The notes below the pieces were generated by a model. It did not search any database and had not been told where the DNA came from. It was given only the letters and a program-made list of their open reading frames with translations. Made by a program: the position numbers and the translations under genes. 64,000 bases of DNA from Streptomyces sp. CB01881. GTDB lineage: Bacteria > Actinomycetota > Actinomycetes > Streptomycetales > Streptomycetaceae. Positions 1 to 8,425 of this stretch are shown here, piece after piece (position 1 is the first letter of the stretch; every line of letters begins with the position of its first letter). The stretch covers positions 4,969,133 to 5,033,132 of the forward strand of contig NZ_CP026498.1 in NCBI RefSeq assembly GCF_002953255.1, written 5' to 3'.

Positions 1-1616
1 GGTCCACCACGGGTGATGCCCTGGGCGGCCAGCAGGTCGGCCACCTCCAGGCTGGTGGGGGCCATCGCACCGACCGAGACGATCAGCACGTCGGCGCGGC
101 GGCCGTCGGCCTGCTCCGCGGCGCGGGGGGCCTCCCGCAGCACGTCCATGCCGCCGATCCGGCCCACCGCGGCGACGGCGGGGCCGACCGTGCCCTTGGA
201 GTAGCGGACCACCGTGGGGGCGTCCTTGACCTCGACGGCCTCGCGCAGCTGGGCGCGCACCTGGTCGGCGTCGCGCGGGGCGGCCAGTCGCAGGCCGGGG
301 ACGACCTGGAGGATCGACATGTCCCACATGCCGTTGTGCGAGGCGCCGTCGGTGCCGGTGACACCGGCCCGGTCCAGGACGAACGTGACCCCGAGCCGGT
401 GGAGGGCGACGTCCATCAGGACCTGGTCGAAGGCGCGGTTCAGGAAGGTCGCGTAGACCGCGAAGACCGGGTGCAGCCCGTTGGTGGCCAGGCCGGCCGC
501 GCTGGTGACGGCGTGCTGCTCGGCGATGCCGACGTCGAAGATGCGGTCGGGGAAGGCCTTCGCGAACGGGGCCAGGCCGACGGGGTGGAGCATCGCGGCG
601 GTGATGGCGACGATGTCCTCGCGTTCGTGGCCGAGCGCGACCATCTCCTCGCCGAAGACGGACGTCCAGTCCTTGCCCGAGCTCTTGACCGGCAGGCCGG
701 TGTCCGGGTGGATCACGCCGACCGCGTGGAAGCGGTCCTCCTCGTTGTTCTCGGCGGCGTGGTAGCCGCGGCCCTTCTCGGTCAGGCAGTGCACGATCAC
801 CGGCCCGCCGAAGCCGCGCGCCTTGGTGAACGCCGACTCCAGCGCGGTGAGGTCGTGGCCGTCGATCGGGCCGATGTACTTGAGGCCGAGGTCCTCGAAC
901 ATGCCCTGCGGGGCGATGAAGTCCTTGAGGCCCTTCTTGGCGCCGTGCAGGGTCTCGAACAGCTGCTGGCCGACCACCGGGGTGCGCTGCAGCGCGTCCT
1001 TGCCCCAGGACAGGAAGCGCTCGTAGCCCTGGGTGGTGCGCAGCGTCGCGAGGTGGTTGGCCAGGCCGCCGATGGTCGGCGAGTAGGAGCGCTCGTTGTC
1101 GTTGACGACGATGACGACCGGCAGGTCCTTGGCGTCGGCGATGTTGTTGAGCGCCTCCCAGGCCATGCCGCCGGTGAGCGCGCCGTCGCCGATCACGGCC
1201 ACGACCGGGTCGTTCCTGCCCTGGATCCGGTTGGCCTTGGCCAGGCCGTCCGCGTAGGAGAGCACGGTGGAGGCGTGCGAGTTCTCGATCACGTCGTGCT
1301 CGGACTCGGCCCGGGACGGGTAGCCGGAGAGGCCGCCCTTCATCTTGAGCCGGGAGAAGTCCTGGCGGCCGGTGAGCAGCTTGTGCACGTAGCTCTGGTG
1401 GCCGGTGTCGAAGAGGATGCGGTCGCGCGGCGAGTCGAACGCCCGGTGCAGCGCGACGGTCAGCTCCACGACGCCGAGGTTCGGGCCGAGGTGGCCGCCC
1501 GTCTTGGAGACCTCCGTCACCAGGAAGGTCCGGATCTCCTCGGCCAGGGTGGCCAGCTGTCCGGGCGTGAGCTTGTCGAGATCGCGCGGTCCCCGAATGC
1601 GGGTCAGCAGGGCCAC
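1..1616 (-). CDS. dxs: 1-deoxy-D-xylulose-5-phosphate synthase (3' end cut by window)
   Basis: Thiamine-diphosphate enzyme condensing pyruvate and glyceraldehyde 3-phosphate, the first step of the MEP isoprenoid pathway; cytosolic. About 538 codons are present, and by family length about 100 C-terminal residues lie beyond the window. Visible motifs are the N-terminal [12 protein letters not shown] segment, the ThDP signature GDGALTGG followed about 25 residues later by VVNDN, and the transketolase pyrimidine-binding segment [18 protein letters not shown]. The GTG at 1616 is chosen because GAGGAGG lies 5-6 bases upstream and the protein then opens [13 protein letters not shown], typical for actinobacterial Dxs. 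It is monocistronic as far as visible. Very sure. Confidence 0.96.
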   Translation of the reverse strand, partial: MALLTRIRGPRDLDKLTPGQLATLAEEIRTFLVTEVSKTGGHLGPNLGVVELTVALHRAFDSPRDRILFDTGHQSYVHKLLTGRQDFSRLKMKGGLSGYPSRAESEHDVIENSHASTVLSYADGLAKANRIQGRNDPVVAVIGDGALTGGMAWEALNNIADAKDLPVVIVVNDNERSYSPTIGGLANHLATLRTTQGYERFLSWGKDALQRTPVVGQQLFETLHGAKKGLKDFIAPQGMFEDLGLKYIGPIDGHDLTALESAFTKARGFGGPVIVHCLTEKGRGYHAAENNEEDRFHAVGVIHPDTGLPVKSSGKDWTSVFGEEMVALGHEREDIVAITAAMLHPVGLAPFAKAFPDRIFDVGIAEQHAVTSAAGLATNGLHPVFAVYATFLNRAFDQVLMDVALHRLGVTFVLDRAGVTGTDGASHNGMWDMSILQVVPGLRLAAPRDADQVRAQLREAVEVKDAPTVVRYSKGTVGPAVAAVGRIGGMDVLREAPRAAEQADGRRADVLIVSVGAMAPTSLEVADLLAAQGITRGG

Positions 1617-1699
1617 CCGTTCCTCCTCGTTCAAAGTCGCGGACCGCGGGCGGTCCGACGGGCGTCGCTGCCCGGTGTGCCGGCGCGGTCCGACTGTCT

Positions 1700-1725
1700 C
1701 GGTCGGTGCCGACCGGTCGAGTCTA
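1700..1725 (-). promoter_or_regulatory. candidate dxs -10 element and leader palindrome
   Basis: On the minus strand TAGACT (1725-1720) fits the TANNNT form of a -10 box. Just downstream, in the presumed leader, 1700-1715 is a perfect dyad with arms CGGTCGG and CCGACCG around TG. No convincing -35 is visible. The dyad could be an operator or a leader hairpin; unproven. Confidence 0.3.
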
Positions 1726-1826
1726 ATGTCCGCCTACCGGACGCCGAGCGGGGTGTCCGCCACCATCGGCCGGTAACCGCCGGTACGGGTGCGCCGACGG
1801 CCGCGGACGCCCCTGCGGCCGGGCAC

Positions 1827-3029
1827 TCACGGTCGGGCGACGGACGCCTGTACGGACCGGCCCAGCGCGCCGGAGTCGTCCATCTCGCTCATCACCAGCG
1901 CCAGCGCGCCCAGCACCTCGGCCCGGCCGCCCAGTGTGCCCGGCACCACCGACAGCTGGCGGGCCGCGCTCGGGATGGCGTAGCGGGCCACCGAGTCGCG
2001 GATCGGGGCCAGCACCAGCTCGCCGGCGTCGGCGAGGTCGCCGCCGAGGATCACCCGGCGGGGGTTGAGCAGGTTGCAGAGGGTGGCGACCCCGGTGCCG
2101 ATCTGCCGGCCCGCGTCGGCGATGACCCGGCGGCAGCCCAGGTCGCCCTGGTGCGCCAGCTCGACCAGCCGGGGCAGCGTGAGGTCCGGGCCGAGGGTGG
2201 TGGAGAGCAGGCCCAGCAGGTAGCGGGAGCCGACGAAGGTCTCCAGGCAGCCTCTGTTGCCGCAGCGGCAGACCGGGCCCGCCTCGTCCAGGGTGATGTG
2301 CCCGATCTCACCGGCGGTGCCGCCCGGGCCGCGGTAGATCTGGCCGTTGACCACCAGGCCGGCGCCGACGCCGCTGGCCACCTTGATGTAGGCGAGGTCG
2401 CTCAGGCCGCGGCCCGCGCCCCAGACCAGCTCGCCCAGCGCGCCCAGGTTCGCGTCGTTGTCCACGTGCACCGGCATGCCGAGGCGGGCGGCCAGCTCGC
2501 GGCCGGGGGCGATGCCCGTCCAGCCGGGCAGGATCGCGGTGGAGCCGAGCGCGCCGGTCTCCACGTCGATCGGGCCGGGGACGCCCAGGCCCACCCCGAT
2601 CACCTTGTCCGGGCGGAAGCCGGCCTGGGCCAGGAGCCGGTCGACCAGCGCCTCGGCACGGTCGAAGCCCTGGGCCGCGGAGACGTCCACGTCGATCGGC
2701 GCGCTCTCCTCGGCGAGCACCCGGTGCGCGAGGTTGCCGACGGCGACCCGGAGGTGGGTGTGGCCGAAATCGATGCCCACCACGATGCCGGCGTCACCGC
2801 TGAGCGAGACGCTGCGGGCGCGGCGGCCGCCGGAGGAGGTGTCGGCGACCACGACGGTGCCGCTCTCCTTGAGCTCCCGGACGATGTTGGACACGGTGGC
2901 CGCGGAGAGCCCGGTGCCGCGGGCGATCTCGGCCTGGGTCAGCGAGCCGGCCATCCGTACCGCCCGGAGCACGCGCTCCAGGTTCGCCCGGTGCAGCGAG
3001 GACTGCGAGCCCGGTGTGTCCGTCGACAT
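1827..3029 (-). CDS. ROK-family transcriptional regulator (sugar-responsive)
   Basis: A 400-residue repressor of the ROK (repressor/ORF/kinase) family. The N-terminal 70 residues form a winged helix-turn-helix (SLTQAEIARGTGLSAATVSNI). The rest is a sugar-kinase-like ATPase fold with the phosphate motif GIDFGHTHLRVAVG, the ENDAN-like HVDNDANLGALGE segment, and the ROK zinc signature CRCGNRGCLETF. The signature suggests that sugar binding is retained. The ATG at 3029 has GGGAGGG 7 bases upstream; the reading frame runs on further upstream but that part is low-complexity Pro/Arg/Ala and not protein-like. No sugar genes are adjacent, so the effector cannot be named. Confidence 0.9.
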   Translation of the reverse strand: MSTDTPGSQSSLHRANLERVLRAVRMAGSLTQAEIARGTGLSAATVSNIVRELKESGTVVVADTSSGGRRARSVSLSGDAGIVVGIDFGHTHLRVAVGNLAHRVLAEESAPIDVDVSAAQGFDRAEALVDRLLAQAGFRPDKVIGVGLGVPGPIDVETGALGSTAILPGWTGIAPGRELAARLGMPVHVDNDANLGALGELVWGAGRGLSDLAYIKVASGVGAGLVVNGQIYRGPGGTAGEIGHITLDEAGPVCRCGNRGCLETFVGSRYLLGLLSTTLGPDLTLPRLVELAHQGDLGCRRVIADAGRQIGTGVATLCNLLNPRRVILGGDLADAGELVLAPIRDSVARYAIPSAARQLSVVPGTLGGRAEVLGALALVMSEMDDSGALGRSVQASVARP

Positions 3030-3440
3030 GATCCACCCTCCCAAGGGCGAGGGAACCCCTCCGCCGGGCGCTCCCTCCAACTCCTGAAGCGTAGGCCCTG
3101 AAGGGGGTCGGGGGTGCGGCGACCGGCGACGCGGGTGCAACGGCGGGTGACGGGGAGGCGGCGCGGGGGCGTCGGGAGGGGTACGGTCCGCGGCGGCGCG
3201 GGGGTGGCGCGGGGGCGTCGGGAGGGGTACGGTCCGCGGCGGCGCCCGGAGGGGGCCCGGCGGCGACACGCCGGAGTGCGGGCGGAACGGGGGCGGCGGG
3301 ACGCGCGGCAGCTCAGGGGCGCGGCGCGCGGGGTTCGGGGCTCCTGAAGGAGGGCCAAAACGGGCCACCCGTACGATGGTGCCCAATCTCACCCGTCCCA
3401 CCGGCCTCGGACGTGACCCGGCCGGGGGACGCTTTCAGAC
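3030..3440. other. divergent intergenic region, 411 bp
   Basis: No convincing gene. It separates the leftward ROK gene from the rightward propeller protein and holds a 46-bp-period tandem duplication (3160-3245). A possible -10 (TACGAT, 3372-3377) faces the rightward gene. Long frames across it encode only Arg/Pro/Gly runs. Confidence 0.6.
3160..3245. repeat. two-copy direct repeat, 40 identical bases, period 46
   Basis: Bases 3160-3199 and 3206-3245 are identical, each containing GTCGGGAGGGGTACGGTCC, separated by 6 bases. It lies between two divergent genes, so it may duplicate a regulatory site or simply be a slippage duplication. Confidence 0.85.
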
Positions 3441-5309
3441 ATGACGGGGAATCAGATGGCAGGGGATCACCCTACGCCGGGGGCAGGCGACTCGCCCGGT
3501 AGCGGACACCAGGACAACCGGGGAGTCTCGCTGGGGCGCACGCCCGGCGGAGCACCGGACCCGGCCGCCGTGGCGGACCAGATGACACAGCTCGACGGGG
3601 CACCGGTCCCCGGCCAGGCCGCACCGGCCGCGCCGGCCGCGCCTCCCGGCCAGCCCCCGGCCCAGCCGCCGGCACCGGGCAGTGACTACGCCTACGCGCC
3701 CACCGCCGCCGCCTTCCCCGCGCAGGGCACGCCCCCGCCCCCGGCGGGCGCGCCGGTCGGCCCGTACGACCCGGCCCCGGGCCAGCCCCCGTTCGGCGGC
3801 GCCGGCGCCGGACAGCAGTACGGCTACACCGCCCCGCCGGCCGCCGACGGCGGCTACGCCTACCAGCAGCAGGCCGGGTACAGCCACCCGGGCGCGCCGG
3901 TGCCGACGGCGCCCAAGCAGCGCAACCCGGTGATGCTCTGGGGCGGCATCATCGGCGGCGTGCTGGCGATCGCCATCGTCGCCGGCCTGATCGTGCTGTT
4001 CACCGACAACCCCGACGACCCGCCGTCCGCCGCCGACAACGGCGGCACCAGCAGCACCGCGGGCGGGGTCACCAGCGGCACCTCCGGCGGTCCCACCACC
4101 GACCCCACCACCCAGAACGGCACCGGCGGCCCGGCCGGTGGCGGCAAGGCCGGCGCCTACAACCTCGCCTGGACCGCCCCCAAGCCGGCCAACGCGGCGA
4201 GCGGCTCGCAGATGCTCGGCATCTGGGGCGCCGACAAGACCATCGTGCGCGCCGACAGCTCCGGCATCCGCGGCCTCAACTCGGCCGACGGCAAGGAGCT
4301 GTGGACGATCGCCCCGCCGGCCGGCAGCAAGGAGTTCTGCGCCGCCTCGTACGGGGTGAACTCCAAGCACATCGCCGCGGTCGCGCTCAACACCGGTGAC
4401 AGCGACTGCTCCACCGTCGGCGCGGTCGACGTCAGCACCGGCAAGCTGCTCTGGACGGCCAAGGTCAGCCAGGACCGGATGTCCTCGCCCACCCTGACCG
4501 TCACCGAGAAGGTCATCGGCATCGGCGCCAACATGGCCGGCGCGGTGAACATCAGCGACGGCTCGCCGGTCTGGCAGTTCCAGCCGCGCGAGAAGGACTG
4601 CAGCGTCTACGGCAAGGCGGCCGGCACCCAGATCGCGGTCAGCGACCGCTGCTACGGCCTCAACACCACCGTCAAGTCGCAGCTGGTGCTGGTCGACACG
4701 GACACCGGCAAGACCACCAGCTCCGCGCCGATCACCCTGACCGGCAGCATCGAGCGGGTCGACAAGGTCGTCTCGGACCAGCCGCTCGTCCTGCTGGTCA
4801 CCAACGGCCCGAACGGCGACTACATCCTGCCGTTCGACAAGAGCAACAAGCCGATGAACCCGATGTCGGTCAAGGAGCCGGGCGCCGACAGCCTGCGGCT
4901 CTCCGGCCAGGCCGACGCGTTCACCCAGAGCGTGGTGAGCGGGACGACGCTGTACGTCCAGACCAACCCCACCAAGCCGGCCGTCAACGCCTACGACCTG
5001 ACCAGCGGCAAGCGGCTCTGGTCGGCCACCGGCGGCGCCACCGACGGCATCCGCCTGGTCTCCGGCACCGACAAGGACGGCAAGGTCCGCGCCGTGCTGG
5101 ACATGGGCTACAACAAGGACTCCAAGCTGGTGACGCTCTCGCCTGCCGACGGTTCGGTGAGCGAGCTCGGCAACCTCACCCAGAACAAGGCCGCCGACTC
5201 CGTCTACGCCAGCTCCACCGAGTACGTGGTGCAGTCCGACGGCTCGCTGTTCGGCTTCGCCCGCAGCTCCAGCTCGGAGAACCCGGTGATCAAGTACGTC
5301 AAGAAGTGA
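3441..5309 (+). CDS. membrane-anchored PQQ-like beta-propeller protein
   Basis: A 622-residue protein with a long cytoplasmic N-terminal part rich in Pro, Ala, Gly and Gln (about residues 1-155), one transmembrane helix (NPVMLWGGIIGGVLAIAIVAGLIVLF, about 157-182), a Ser/Thr/Gly-rich linker, then an extracellular beta-propeller of PQQ-enzyme-like repeats (for example LNSADGKELWTI, VDVSTGKLLWTA, YDLTSGKRLWSA). No PQQ-dehydrogenase catalytic residues are recognised, so a binding or scaffold role is likelier than an enzyme. The alternative start at 3456 (MAGDHPTPG) has a better-spaced GGGGAA. The gene stands alone and ends before a strong hairpin. Confidence 0.85.
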   Translation: MTGNQMAGDHPTPGAGDSPGSGHQDNRGVSLGRTPGGAPDPAAVADQMTQLDGAPVPGQAAPAAPAAPPGQPPAQPPAPGSDYAYAPTAAAFPAQGTPPPPAGAPVGPYDPAPGQPPFGGAGAGQQYGYTAPPAADGGYAYQQQAGYSHPGAPVPTAPKQRNPVMLWGGIIGGVLAIAIVAGLIVLFTDNPDDPPSAADNGGTSSTAGGVTSGTSGGPTTDPTTQNGTGGPAGGGKAGAYNLAWTAPKPANAASGSQMLGIWGADKTIVRADSSGIRGLNSADGKELWTIAPPAGSKEFCAASYGVNSKHIAAVALNTGDSDCSTVGAVDVSTGKLLWTAKVSQDRMSSPTLTVTEKVIGIGANMAGAVNISDGSPVWQFQPREKDCSVYGKAAGTQIAVSDRCYGLNTTVKSQLVLVDTDTGKTTSSAPITLTGSIERVDKVVSDQPLVLLVTNGPNGDYILPFDKSNKPMNPMSVKEPGADSLRLSGQADAFTQSVVSGTTLYVQTNPTKPAVNAYDLTSGKRLWSATGGATDGIRLVSGTDKDGKVRAVLDMGYNKDSKLVTLSPADGSVSELGNLTQNKAADSVYASSTEYVVQSDGSLFGFARSSSSENPVIKYVKK

Positions 5310-5349
5310 CGCGTCGGCCCTGAGGGGCTGACCACCCGTCGGCACGACC

Positions 5350-5400
5350 GGGCGGGGCGGAGCGGGCCGACCGGCCCGCCCCGCCCCGCCCGCGGCTTTT
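5350..5400 (+). terminator. intrinsic terminator after the beta-propeller gene
   Basis: GC-rich hairpin: GGGCGGGGCGG plus GCGGGCC (5350-5368) pairs with GGCCCGC plus CCGCCCCGCCC (5373-5391), with one bulged A, followed by TTTT at 5397-5400. Confidence 0.75.
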
Positions 5401-5466
5401 CCCCCGGTGCGGGCACCGGGACATGGGAGGATGCGAGGCATCAAGCCTGACGAAGGAGTCCTGCGA

Positions 5467-8058
5467 GTGCCCGGCACCAACCTGACGCGTGAGGAGGCCC
5501 GCACCCGGGCCGACCTCCTGCGCGTGGACGCGTACGACATCGAGCTCGACCTCGGCTCGGCCCGCGAGGGAGGCACCTTCCGGTCCACCACAGTGGTCCG
5601 GTTCACCGCCCGCACCCCCGGCGCGGCCACCTTCATCGACCTGGTCGCCCCGAGCGTCGAGGAGATCACGCTCAACGGCGAGCGGATCGACAACGCCAAC
5701 TTCGCCGACAGCCGGATCGCGCTGCCGAACCTGGCGGCCGAGAACGAGCTGCGGGTCGTCGCCGACTGCGCCTACACCAACACCGGCGAGGGCCTGCACC
5801 GGTTCGTCGACCCGGTCGACGGCGAGACCTACCTGTACACCCAGTTCGAGGTGCCGGACGCCCGCCGGGTCTTCGCCTCCTTCGAGCAGCCCGACCTCAA
5901 GGCCGCGTTCACCTTCACCGTGACCGCGCCCAAGGGCTGGGTCGTCGTCTCCAACTCCCCCACCCCGGCCCCGGAGGGCGAGGGCGACACCCAGGTCTGG
6001 AGGTTCGAGCCCACCGGCCGGATCTCCAGCTACATCACCGCGCTCGTCGCCGGCCCGTACGTCGGTGTCTTCGACGCCTACGAGAACGGCGACCAGAAGG
6101 TGCCGCTGGGCGTCTACTGCCGCCCCTCGCTGCGCGAGTTCCTGGACGCCGAGGCGATCTTCGAGGTCACCAAGCAGGGTTTCGACTACTTCCAGGAGAA
6201 GTTCGACTACCCGTACCCGTTCGCCAAGTACGACCAGCTCTTCGTCCCGGAGTTCAACGCCGGCGCGATGGAGAACGCGGGTGCCGTCACCCTGCGCGAC
6301 CAGTACGTGTTCCGCTCCAAGGTGACCGACGCCGCGTACGAGTCGCGGGCCGCGACCATCCTGCACGAGCTGGCCCACATGTGGTTCGGCGACCTCGTCA
6401 CCATGGAGTGGTGGAACGACCTCTGGCTGAACGAGTCGTTCGCCACCTTCGCCGAGGCCGTCTGCCAGGCCGAGGCGCCCGGCTCGAAGTGGCCGCACTC
6501 GTGGACCACCTTCGCCAACCAGATGAAGACCTGGGCGTACCGGCAGGACCAGCTGCCGTCCACCCACCCGATCATGGCCGAGATCAACGACCTGGAGGAC
6601 GTCCAGGTCAACTTCGACGGCATCACCTACGCCAAGGGCGCCTCGGTGCTCAAGCAGCTGGTGGCGTACGTCGGCCAGGACGCCTTCTTCGAGGGCGTGC
6701 GGGCCTACTTCAAGCAGCACGCCTGGGGCAACACCCGCCTCGGCGACCTGCTCGGCGCCCTGGAGAAGTCCAGCGGACGCGACCTCAAGGCCTGGTCCAA
6801 GGCCTGGCTGGAGACGGCCGGCATCAACGTGCTGCGCCCCGCGCTCACCCTCAACACCGACGGCGAGATCGAGTCCTTCGCCGTCCTCCAGGAGGCCCCC
6901 GCGCTGCCGGCCGGCGCCAAGGGCGAGGCGGTGCTCCGCCCGCACCGCATCGCCATCGGCCTGTACGAGCTGGCCGACGGCTCGCTGGTCCGCACCGACC
7001 GGATCGAGCTGGACGTCGACGGCCCGCGCACCGAGGTGCCCGAGCTGGTCGGCCGGCACCGCCCGGCCGTCATCCTGCTCAACGACGACGACCTCTCCTA
7101 CGCCAAGGTCCGCCTGGACGAGGACTCGCTGGCCGTCGTCACCGAGCACCTCGGCGGCTTCGCCGACTCGCTGCCGCGCGCCCTGTGCTGGGCCTCCGCC
7201 TGGGACATGACCCGCGACGGCGAGCTGGCCGCCCGCGACTACCTGTCGCTCGCCGTCTCCGGCCTCGGCCGGGAGTCCGACATCGGCGTCGTCCAGTCGG
7301 TGCACCGCCAGGTCAAGCTCGCCCTCGACGCCTACGCCGACCCGGCCTGGCGCGAGCAGGGCCTGGCCCGCTGGGCCGAGGCCGCCGAGGCGCAGCTGCG
7401 CGCCGCCGAGCCCGGCAGCGACCACCAGCTGGCCTGGGCCCGCGCGCTGGCCTCCGTCGCCCGCACCGAGGGTCAGCTCGGCCTGCTGGCCGGCCTGCTG
7501 GACGGTTCGGCCGAGCTGAAGGGCCTGGCCGTCGACACCGAGCTGCGCTGGGCCCTGCTCGGCCGGCTCTGCGCCACCGGCCGCGCCGACGAGGCCGCCG
7601 TCGTGGCCGAGCTGGAGCGCGACAACACCGCGGCCGGCCAGGAGCACGCCGCCACCTGCCGCGCCTCCCGGCCGACCGCCGAGGCCAAGGCGGAGGCCTG
7701 GGCCTCCGTGGTGGAGTCGGACAAGCTCACCAACTACGTCCAGGAGGCCGTGATCGTCGGCTTCCAGCAGGCCGACCAGCGTGAGCTGCTGGCGCCGTTC
7801 ACCGCGAAGTACTTCGCGGCGGTCAAGGGGATCTGGGAGACCCGCAGCCACGAGATCTCGCAGCAGATCATCGTCGGCCTGTACCCGGCGCTCCAGGTCG
7901 AGCAGGCCACGCTGGACGCCACCGACGCCTGGCTGGCCTCGGCCGACCCGGCGCCGGCGCTGCGGCGGCAGGTCGTCGAGGCGCGGGCCGGGATCGAGCG
8001 TGCGCTGAAGGCCCAGGTGGCCGACCGGGCGGCGGGCGCCCGGGCGCTCGGGCACTGA
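5467..8058 (+). CDS. pepN: aminopeptidase N (M1 zinc metallopeptidase)
   Basis: An 863-residue M1-family aminopeptidase that removes N-terminal residues from peptides in the cytoplasm; no signal peptide. The substrate-anchoring motif GAMEN is at about residue 267, the zinc site HELAHMWFG at about 300, and the third ligand glutamate in NESFATF about 20 residues on. The C-terminal ERAP1-like helical half is complete, so length is normal for actinobacterial PepN. The GTG at 5467 is chosen because AAGGAG precedes it by about 8 bases and the protein then begins VPGTNLTREEARTRA, the usual start; the frame is open 60 bases further upstream. It ends before a perfect 22-bp hairpin. Confidence 0.96.
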   Translation: MPGTNLTREEARTRADLLRVDAYDIELDLGSAREGGTFRSTTVVRFTARTPGAATFIDLVAPSVEEITLNGERIDNANFADSRIALPNLAAENELRVVADCAYTNTGEGLHRFVDPVDGETYLYTQFEVPDARRVFASFEQPDLKAAFTFTVTAPKGWVVVSNSPTPAPEGEGDTQVWRFEPTGRISSYITALVAGPYVGVFDAYENGDQKVPLGVYCRPSLREFLDAEAIFEVTKQGFDYFQEKFDYPYPFAKYDQLFVPEFNAGAMENAGAVTLRDQYVFRSKVTDAAYESRAATILHELAHMWFGDLVTMEWWNDLWLNESFATFAEAVCQAEAPGSKWPHSWTTFANQMKTWAYRQDQLPSTHPIMAEINDLEDVQVNFDGITYAKGASVLKQLVAYVGQDAFFEGVRAYFKQHAWGNTRLGDLLGALEKSSGRDLKAWSKAWLETAGINVLRPALTLNTDGEIESFAVLQEAPALPAGAKGEAVLRPHRIAIGLYELADGSLVRTDRIELDVDGPRTEVPELVGRHRPAVILLNDDDLSYAKVRLDEDSLAVVTEHLGGFADSLPRALCWASAWDMTRDGELAARDYLSLAVSGLGRESDIGVVQSVHRQVKLALDAYADPAWREQGLARWAEAAEAQLRAAEPGSDHQLAWARALASVARTEGQLGLLAGLLDGSAELKGLAVDTELRWALLGRLCATGRADEAAVVAELERDNTAAGQEHAATCRASRPTAEAKAEAWASVVESDKLTNYVQEAVIVGFQQADQRELLAPFTAKYFAAVKGIWETRSHEISQQIIVGLYPALQVEQATLDATDAWLASADPAPALRRQVVEARAGIERALKAQVADRAAGARALGH

Positions 8059-8108
8059 CGCCCTCCGGGGCCGGGGGCCTGCGGGCTCCCGGCCCCGGGA
8101 CGTGCAGG

Positions 8109-8157
8109 AACGCCCGAGGGGGCGCCGGACGTGGTGTCCGGCGCCCCCTCGGGCGTT
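8109..8157. terminator. bidirectional terminator between pepN and the small membrane gene
   Basis: A perfect 22-bp stem (8109-8130 with 8136-8157; arm begins AACGCCCGAGGGG) around a 5-base loop. It sits between convergent genes. Ends are AA and TT only, so termination in both directions is inferred. Confidence 0.8.
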
Positions 8158-8184
8158 GTACGGGTCTGGGGTGGAAGGCCCGCG

Positions 8185-8415
8185 CTACTTCTTCTTGGCC
8201 TTGCTGCCCCACGGCATCCCGGCCAGGGCCGCGATGATCACGAAGGACGCGATCGGGATCAGCACGTACAGGCCGAGGATCTGGGCGACACTCAGGCCGC
8301 TACCCGGGTCGTCGCCGTCGTCCCGGGTGAGGGCCATGGCGGGCGACGACAGCAGCATCATCAGCGTGACCGTTGCGGTGACCGCGCCGGCTCGCAAAGC
8401 GTTCCTCTTGTCCAC
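8185..8415 (-). CDS. small exported or membrane protein of unknown function
   Basis: About 76 residues. There is a signal-peptide-like N-terminus (VTATVTLMMLLSSPAMA, possible cleavage after AMA), a short acidic segment (RDDGDDPGS), then a transmembrane helix (AQILGLYVLIPIASFVIIAALAGM) and a basic tail ending SKAKKK. I do not recognise a function. The start is uncertain: GTG at 8415 or TTG at 8424, which follows GAGGCGGG. It begins within a few bases of the malQ stop, so the two are probably cotranscribed. The basic tail after the last helix suggests a cytoplasmic C-terminus. Confidence 0.7.
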   Translation of the reverse strand: MDKRNALRAGAVTATVTLMMLLSSPAMALTRDDGDDPGSGLSVAQILGLYVLIPIASFVIIAALAGMPWGSKAKKK

Positions 8416-8425
8416 GTTCCCCAAC

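Noticed and set aside
336..3101. 921-codon open frame on the plus strand
   Set aside because: It runs antisense to dxs and the ROK gene and is rich in Arg/Gly/Ala/Val; both genes beneath it have clear family motifs. Typical GC-rich shadow.
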